A stretch of DNA of 64,000 bases from assembly GCF_047123305.1 (NCBI RefSeq), contig NZ_CP138918.1, forward strand, positions 1,364,001 to 1,428,000, written 5' to 3'. This document shows, piece by piece, positions 59,402-64,000 of the stretch. Position numbers and translations under genes: made by a program. The notes under the pieces are model-generated. The model worked only from the letters and a program-made list of their open reading frames with translations. It ran no database searches and was not told the origin of the DNA. Source of the DNA: Thalassobius sp047123305. Lineage in GTDB: Bacteria > Pseudomonadota > Alphaproteobacteria > Rhodobacterales > Rhodobacteraceae. The first letter of the stretch is position 1. The number at the start of each line of letters is the position of its first letter.

Positions 59402-59759
59402 TTGCAGGCTTCCCGGAATGACTATCGTGAGTGGGCGATGGCTTCAGTTTCGCGCAAATACGGGAATTTTCCAAGAAAATCTTGGCCTTGTGATATGTGC
59501 AGCAATTTGAGGCTGGCTTAGGGGCCGCTCAAGAGGGCGCCGGACGATTCGCATCGTGTGACCGCCCCACAGGCGCTAGAACAAAATTCAATCATTTTAA
59601 TTCGTTACCTGGTTGCAGAATTGATTGTTTCTGTCCGCTTTAAGATGAAGAAAATGTGAAATTCCGGTATGGATACCGTGTTTCAGTTTGACCGAGTGGT
59701 CAATTCGATTCAATGTATGTGCACACCAAACCACACTGTCTTCAACAGGGACACGAACC
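59402..59759. other. Divergent intergenic region, kinase and ABC transporter
   Basis: 358 bases without a gene. The right half is A+T-rich and carries the palindrome at 59688 and probable promoter for the binding-protein gene; the left half is the promoter side of the kinase. A 24-codon in-frame extension of the binding protein (ATG at 59688) is not taken as coding. Confidence 0.6.
59688..59703. promoter_or_regulatory. RutR-like palindrome TTGACC-N4-GGTCAA
   Basis: TTGACCGAGTGGTCAA, perfect six-base arms. It matches 13 of the 14 fixed bases of the E. coli RutR consensus TTGACCANNTGGTCAA. TTGACC could also be a -35 element, with a weak -10 17 bases on (CAATGT). It lies 56 bases before the start codon at 59760. 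Many TetR-type regulators use similar sites. Confidence 0.5.
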
Positions 59760-60827
59760 ATGAAAACCAATTCGTTTATCTTTTCGGCCGCGGCTGCCGC
59801 GCTGATCGCAGGCACTTCGGCTGCTTCGGCGGACACGCTGCGTCTGCTGACCTGGGGTGGCTACGCTCCGGAAGAAGTTGTTGCAAAGTTTGAGGCCGAA
59901 ACCGGCCACACCGTTGAGGTGACCAAATCGAACAACGAAGAAATGATCGCCAAGCTGCGTGCCACCCGTGGCGGCGGTTTTGACCTGGCTCAGCCGTCGC
60001 AGGACCGTATCGCTGGCCCGCAGGCCGAGTTTGGCATCTACAAGCCCATCGATCTGAGCAAGATCGACGCCGCGCAGTTCATCCCCTCGATGCTGGAAGC
60101 CACCAAAGGCAACACCACCGTTGACGGCGAAGTCTACGGCGTTCCCCACGTATGGGGCACCTCGGGTCTAGTTGTTGACACCGCCAAGGCGGGTTCGGTC
60201 AAGGACTACACCGACCTGTGTAACGCCGACGTTGCTGGCAAGGTTTCCTACCGTCTGAAGCGCCCGACCCTGATCGGTTTCGCCTATTCGATGGGTCTGG
60301 ATCCGTTTGCCGCCTATGGCGACGAAGCCGCCTATGCCGAAATCATGGGCAAAGTCGAAGACAAGCTGATCGAATGTAAAGCCAACGTCAAAACCTACTG
60401 GGGTGGCGGCGATGAGCTGATGGGCCTGCTGCGCTCGGGCGAAGTTGTTGCCTCGATGGCATGGGACACCGGCGGCTGGAAACTGAACGCCGATATGGCC
60501 GACATCACCTTTGTTGCGCCTGAAGCGGGTGCACTGGGCTGGATCGACACCTTTGTTCTGCCCGCCAAAGGCAAAGCGGATGACGCCGCCTATGCCTGGA
60601 TCAACTTTGTGATGCAGCCGGAAGTGGCCGCGATGATCACTGCCGCTGCTGGCAACTTCACCGCATCGCAGGGCGCTGACGCCTATGCCGATGACGCGCT
60701 GAAAGCCCGTTATCAGGCCTCCTTCCCGCAGGAAGCCATCGACAACATCAAATGGTATCCGCCGGTGCCTGCCGGTCTGGAAGCCATCGAAGGTGGTGTT
60801 CTGGATCGCGTGAAAGCGGCCAACTAA
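59760..60827 (+). CDS. ABC transporter substrate-binding protein (PotD-like)
   Basis: 355 residues from MKTNSFIFSAAAAALIAGTS, a signal peptide cleaved after ASA. The mature protein follows the polyamine-binding (PotD/PotF) layout: LRLLTWGGYAPEEVVAKFEA near 26-45, VYGVPHVWGTSGLVVDTA near 124-141, VKTYWGGGDELMGLLRSGEV near 212-231 and AWINFVMQPEVA. The substrate is not settled by sequence, as this family also binds amino acids, sulfonates and other cations. A strong hairpin follows the stop, which usually favours high expression of the binding protein. Confidence 0.88.
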   Translation: MKTNSFIFSAAAAALIAGTSAASADTLRLLTWGGYAPEEVVAKFEAETGHTVEVTKSNNEEMIAKLRATRGGGFDLAQPSQDRIAGPQAEFGIYKPIDLSKIDAAQFIPSMLEATKGNTTVDGEVYGVPHVWGTSGLVVDTAKAGSVKDYTDLCNADVAGKVSYRLKRPTLIGFAYSMGLDPFAAYGDEAAYAEIMGKVEDKLIECKANVKTYWGGGDELMGLLRSGEVVASMAWDTGGWKLNADMADITFVAPEAGALGWIDTFVLPAKGKADDAAYAWINFVMQPEVAAMITAAAGNFTASQGADAYADDALKARYQASFPQEAIDNIKWYPPVPAGLEAIEGGVLDRVKAAN

Positions 60828-60847
60828 ACCCTTTTGATCTCAATCGT

Positions 60848-60876
60848 GACGCCTGCCCCGGATCGGGGCAGGCGTC
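60848..60876 (+). terminator. Perfect hairpin between binding-protein and ATPase genes
   Basis: Arms GACGCCTGCCCCG and CGGGGCAGGCGTC pair over 13 bases with a three-base loop, then TGCTTATTTT. It can act as a partial terminator or protect the 3' end of the binding-protein message, giving more binding protein than transporter. Confidence 0.8.
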
Positions 60877-60895
60877 TGCTTATTTTACGGACCCG

Positions 60896-61999
60896 ATGAT
60901 GACTCCCGATCTTGAATGCGCTGCGCTGACCAAGCGTTTTGGCGAAACCACCGCTGTAGAAAACGTTTCCTTCCAGGTGCCGCCGGGCTCCTTCTTTTCG
61001 ATCCTCGGGCCGTCGGGCTGTGGCAAGACCACCATCATGCGGATGGTCGCAGGCTTTCTGGAGCCCAGCGAAGGTGACATCCGCATCAAGGGTAAATCGG
61101 TCCTGAACGTGGCGCCGAACAAACGTCCGGTGAACATGGTGTTCCAGCATCTGGCCCTGTTCCCAATGATGAATATTGCCGAAAACATCGGCTACGGTCT
61201 GCGCCGTCAGGGCATGGACAAGACCCAGATCGCCCGCAAAGTCGATGAAGCGCTGGACCGTATCGGCCTGCCGGGGATTGGCAGCCGCAAGGTGGATGAG
61301 CTGTCCGGTGGTCAGAAACAGCGTGTAGCCATTGCCCGCTGTATGGTGCTGGAACCCGATGTGCTGCTGCTGGATGAGCCGCTGGGCGCGCTGGATCTGA
61401 AACTGCGAGAACGCATGAAGGTGGAACTGAAATCACTGCAGGCCGCTTTTGACACCACCTTTGTTTACATCACCCACGACCAGTCCGAGGCGCTGGTGAT
61501 GTCCGACAACATCGCCGTGATGAACAACGGCCAGTTTGAACAGATGGGCAGCGGTCAGGATCTCTACTACCGCCCCGAAAGCGCCTTTGTGGCAGGGTTT
61601 GTCGGTGACACCAACCGCTGGCAGGGCAAGGTCAGCCGCAAAGAGGGTGACGCGATTGAGCTGGTCACTGAAAACGGTCTGACCCTGCGCGGCGCCACCC
61701 ATGGCCGCGATTTGAGCGACGGCCAGCAGGCAGATGTGTTTGTGCGTCCCGAGGCGATCCGGATTGCTCATGACGCCGCCGATTTGGCGCATTTTGACAA
61801 CCGCATTTCCGGCCGTGTGACCTCGCTTCTGTTCAATGGTGCCGCCAGCCGGATCCTTGTGGGGTCCGAAGATGGCCGGGAAGAGATCGAAGTTAACCTG
61901 CCGCAATCCGGTGAGTTTTCCTCGATCGCCAAGGGCGACGCGGTCCATATTGGCTGGGCCTCGGATCAGGGCAACTGTTTCAAAGCAGGGGGCAACTGA
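60896..61999 (+). CDS. ABC transporter ATP-binding protein (PotA-like)
   Basis: 367 residues. Walker A GPSGCGKTT near 39-47, the Q-loop at VFQHLALFP, the signature LSGGQKQRVAIARCMV near 136-151, Walker B VLLLDEPLGALD near 156-167, and the H-loop ITHD. A C-terminal TOBE domain (about 280-360) is typical of spermidine, sulfate and sugar importers. The adjacent ATG at 60899 is an alternative start. The stop shares one base with the next start (TGATG). Confidence 0.93.
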   Translation: MMTPDLECAALTKRFGETTAVENVSFQVPPGSFFSILGPSGCGKTTIMRMVAGFLEPSEGDIRIKGKSVLNVAPNKRPVNMVFQHLALFPMMNIAENIGYGLRRQGMDKTQIARKVDEALDRIGLPGIGSRKVDELSGGQKQRVAIARCMVLEPDVLLLDEPLGALDLKLRERMKVELKSLQAAFDTTFVYITHDQSEALVMSDNIAVMNNGQFEQMGSGQDLYYRPESAFVAGFVGDTNRWQGKVSRKEGDAIELVTENGLTLRGATHGRDLSDGQQADVFVRPEAIRIAHDAADLAHFDNRISGRVTSLLFNGAASRILVGSEDGREEIEVNLPQSGEFSSIAKGDAVHIGWASDQGNCFKAGGN

Positions 62000-62856
62000 T
62001 GCGGACCGAAGCCAAAGTCGGGCTGGGTCTCTTGCTGACGCCACTGCTGTTGTGGCTGTCGCTGCTGATCTTCATCCCGCATGTTGATATGTTCATCGTC
62101 TCGCTGCAGGAACGCATCGGGGTGGGCAAATACCAGACCAGTCTGGCGAACTACCTGACCTTCTTTCAGGAACCGCTGTACCTCTGGACGTTCCTGCGCA
62201 CCGCTGTGATGTCGATCCTGGCGACGCTGATGACCCTGCTGATCGCCTTTCCGGTCAGCTACTACATTGCCAAAATGGTCAAGGGCCGGGTGCAATCGGC
62301 GCTGTTCTTGATGTGTCTGGTGCCGTTCTGGGTGTCGGAACTGGTGCGGACCTTCGGCTGGATGATCCTGCTGCGGGAAACCGGCATCTTTTCGAACCTG
62401 CTGCAGTTTGTCGGCCTCGCCGATGGGCCGGTGGAGATGCTGTACAATGACGGCGCGATCATGCTGGGCCTTGTCTACACCTCGATGCTGTTCATGGTGG
62501 TGCCGCTGGTGACCACGCTGGAAAGCCTGCCGGATGAGGTGATTGAAGCGGGCTATGACCTTGGCGGTTCCGGCCTGAGCGTCCTGCGCGAGATCATCAT
62601 CCCGCACGCCATGCCGGGCATCGTGTCGGGCTGTATCGTGGTCTTCATGCTGAGCCTTGGCAACTACCTGACCCCCACCATGCTGGGCGGCAAGGAAAGC
62701 CTTTGGTTCACCGAGCTGATCTATTCGCAGTTCATCGTGCGCTTCAACTGGGAACTGGGATCCGCCTTTGGCTTCATGCTACTGATCCTGTCCTCAGCCA
62801 TTGTCTGGGGCATGTTGAAGCTGACCGGTCAGTCGCTTGAGAAAACAATGGGCTAA
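61999..62856 (+). CDS. ABC transporter permease (PotB-like)
   Basis: 285 residues with six membrane helices. The cytoplasmic coupling loop is ESLPDEVIEAGYDLGGSGLS near 175-194, the EAA motif (E-A-A-G-G-x9-I-x-LP) in its usual place. GCIVVFMLSLGNYLTPTMLG follows. Forms the pore with the next permease. Confidence 0.92.
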   Translation: MRTEAKVGLGLLLTPLLLWLSLLIFIPHVDMFIVSLQERIGVGKYQTSLANYLTFFQEPLYLWTFLRTAVMSILATLMTLLIAFPVSYYIAKMVKGRVQSALFLMCLVPFWVSELVRTFGWMILLRETGIFSNLLQFVGLADGPVEMLYNDGAIMLGLVYTSMLFMVVPLVTTLESLPDEVIEAGYDLGGSGLSVLREIIIPHAMPGIVSGCIVVFMLSLGNYLTPTMLGGKESLWFTELIYSQFIVRFNWELGSAFGFMLLILSSAIVWGMLKLTGQSLEKTMG

Positions 62857-62868
62857 GGGAGAGACATC

Positions 62869-63717
62869 ATGATTCCATCTATTCCCCAATCCCGTTTTCT
62901 GACCACCGCCTATGCGGCCTATATTGTGGTCTTCTTTGTCTTTTTGGCGCTGCCGCTGCTGGTGGTTGCGGGCTTTGCCTTCAACGACAGCCAGTTCCCG
63001 TCACTGCCATGGGAAGGGTTCACTTGGAACTGGTTCTTCGGCGATGAACGTCCGATGATCGGTGTGTTCCACGAACGTTCGATCCTGCGGGCGATCGGCA
63101 CCTCGATCCTTGTTGCGGTGCTGGTGTCGGCCCTTGCGGTGACGGTTGGCCTGTCCAACGCCTTCCTGTTCAACCGGTACAAGTTCCGGGGTCAGGGCAT
63201 TCTCTATGTGTTGATGCTGCTGCCGCTGGTGATCCCTGGCATCGTGCTGGGCATTTCGATTCTGGTGTTTTCCAGCCGTGTAGCCAATGGCCTCTGGGAT
63301 GGGTACCGCATTGATATCGAAGCACTGCGGCCCGGCCTTTTGCTGGTGATCTTGGGGCAGTTTTCCTTCATCACCACGATTGCCACGCTGGTGATCGGCG
63401 CCCGTCTGCAAAAGTTTGACCGCACGCTGGAAGAGGCAGCACTGAACCTTGGCGCAGGCCGTTTGGTAGCGATCCGCACGGTGACACTGCCCTATCTGGC
63501 ACCGGCGATGGTGGGGGCCTTTGTGGTCTCGTTCCTGATGAGCTTTGAAAACTTCAACACCACGCTGATGCTTGTGGGCTCTGACGCGCCGCTGACAATT
63601 GCGATGTTTGACCGCCTGAAAGAAGGCTCGACGCCTTTGCTGAACGCGGTGTCGCTGCTGTTGATGCTGGGCTCCAGTTGTCTGGCGCTGATCATGATTT
63701 TCTTCCAGAAGAAGTAA
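62869..63717 (+). CDS. ABC transporter permease (PotC-like)
   Basis: 282 residues with six helices, starting MIPSIPQSRFLTTAYAAYIV. The EAA loop is LEEAALNLGAGRLVAIRTVT near 185-204, followed by LPYLAPAMVGAFVVSFLMSF. It is the last gene of the transporter operon; AAGGGAGAG precedes its ATG. It converges on the kinase fragment with a gap of six bases. Confidence 0.92.
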   Translation: MIPSIPQSRFLTTAYAAYIVVFFVFLALPLLVVAGFAFNDSQFPSLPWEGFTWNWFFGDERPMIGVFHERSILRAIGTSILVAVLVSALAVTVGLSNAFLFNRYKFRGQGILYVLMLLPLVIPGIVLGISILVFSSRVANGLWDGYRIDIEALRPGLLLVILGQFSFITTIATLVIGARLQKFDRTLEEAALNLGAGRLVAIRTVTLPYLAPAMVGAFVVSFLMSFENFNTTLMLVGSDAPLTIAMFDRLKEGSTPLLNAVSLLLMLGSSCLALIMIFFQKK

Positions 63718-63723
63718 AAAACC

Positions 63724-64000
63724 TTACGAGAGCGGCAGTTCCAGCGTCAGGCTGGCGCCGCTCTCGACCGCGTCGATCCGTAGTTTGCCTTTGTGGCGCA
63801 GTGCCACGGATTGCGCGATGGCCAGACCCAGACCGCTGCCGTCAGACGGGGTGGCCTGCGAAAAACGGCTGAAAAGAAAATCGGTCTGATCCGGCTGCAG
63901 GTCGAGGCCGTCATCCCACACCGTGAGCTGTGCGTGTGCGTCGGTCTGGCGCAAACGAACCTCAATCCGGCCCAAGGCGCTGCCGCCGTGTTTCATAGCG
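63724..64000 (-). CDS. Sensor histidine kinase, C-terminal ATPase domain (partial)
   Basis: 92 codons to the edge; the frame is open upstream, so the ATG at 63996 is internal. The HATPase end is clear: TVWDDGLDLQPDQTDFLFSR (N box remnant and F box), then ATPSDGSGLGLAIAQSVALR with the G box, and SGASLTLELPLS as the final strand. The kinase and sensor domains lie outside the window. It converges on the transporter operon. Confidence 0.85.
   Translation of the reverse strand, partial: AMKHGGSALGRIEVRLRQTDAHAQLTVWDDGLDLQPDQTDFLFSRFSQATPSDGSGLGLAIAQSVALRHKGKLRIDAVESGASLTLELPLS

Noticed and set aside
1..64000. CRISPR arrays, prophage, transposases, rRNA
   Set aside because: No direct-repeat arrays, integrase or transposase motifs, or rRNA segments were found on reading either strand.

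Overview
The window reads as chromosomal sequence of a Roseobacter-group alphaproteobacterium (Rhodobacterales). It is G+C-rich and densely coded. The pointers are Hint-domain and choice-of-anchor-L proteins of the type common in marine Rhodobacterales, an IalB-family protein, a BioR biotin repressor with its TTATCTATAA boxes, gpmI-envC-ctpA gene order, and TRAP and polyamine-type ABC transporters. No phage, transposase, CRISPR or plasmid genes were seen. The assignment rests on protein character and gene order only.

Layout. 1-5.6 kb is housekeeping: a lytic transglycosylase cut by the left edge, RNase R, a DUF2064 protein, a GNAT protein and dapE. 5.6-11.8 kb is an accessory block between dapE and dapD: two long choice-of-anchor-L/Hint paralogues, a third Hint-like protein that lacks the active-site residues, a small unknown gene and a frameshifted YHYH gene. 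11.8-15 kb holds dapD, bioB, bioY and the divergent bioR with BioR boxes. 15-29 kb holds a LOG-type hydrolase, rlmN, a fatty-acid desaturase, an IalB-family protein, a Rhizobium-type asparaginase, rppH, ctpA, envC, gpmI, rlmH, rsfS and an MscS channel. 29-39.5 kb holds a DUF2975/XRE pair, a TauE/SafE transporter, leuC and leuD preceded by a 28-codon ORF, a block of unrelated genes, then leuB. 39.6-46.3 kb is three tandem paralogous membrane hybrid histidine kinases. tRNA-Pro(CGG) follows at 46.6 kb. 47.2-57.2 kb is a catabolic cluster: malonyl-CoA synthetase and decarboxylase on one strand; FAH-fold hydrolase, RutE-like reductase, OsmC protein, TRAP transporter and intradiol dioxygenase on the other; then a GntR regulator. 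57.3-64 kb has a soluble GAF-PAS hybrid kinase, a complete PotDABC-like transporter behind a RutR-like palindrome, and the C-terminus of another kinase running off the right edge.

How the parts may work together. The clearest regulatory circuit is biotin: BioR boxes lie in front of bioR itself and of bioYB. The least described unit is the 47-57 kb cluster, where a TRAP importer, a ring-cleaving dioxygenase, an FAH-family hydrolase and three enzymes of C3 malonyl metabolism sit around one shared promoter region. That region carries a palindrome whose half-site recurs in front of the adjacent GntR gene. The three tandem kinases share a six-helix membrane sensor and a receiver-like domain without the phospho-acceptor position, next to an intact receiver. 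Most gene calls are by recognition of family motifs; substrates and regulatory links are inference unless stated.
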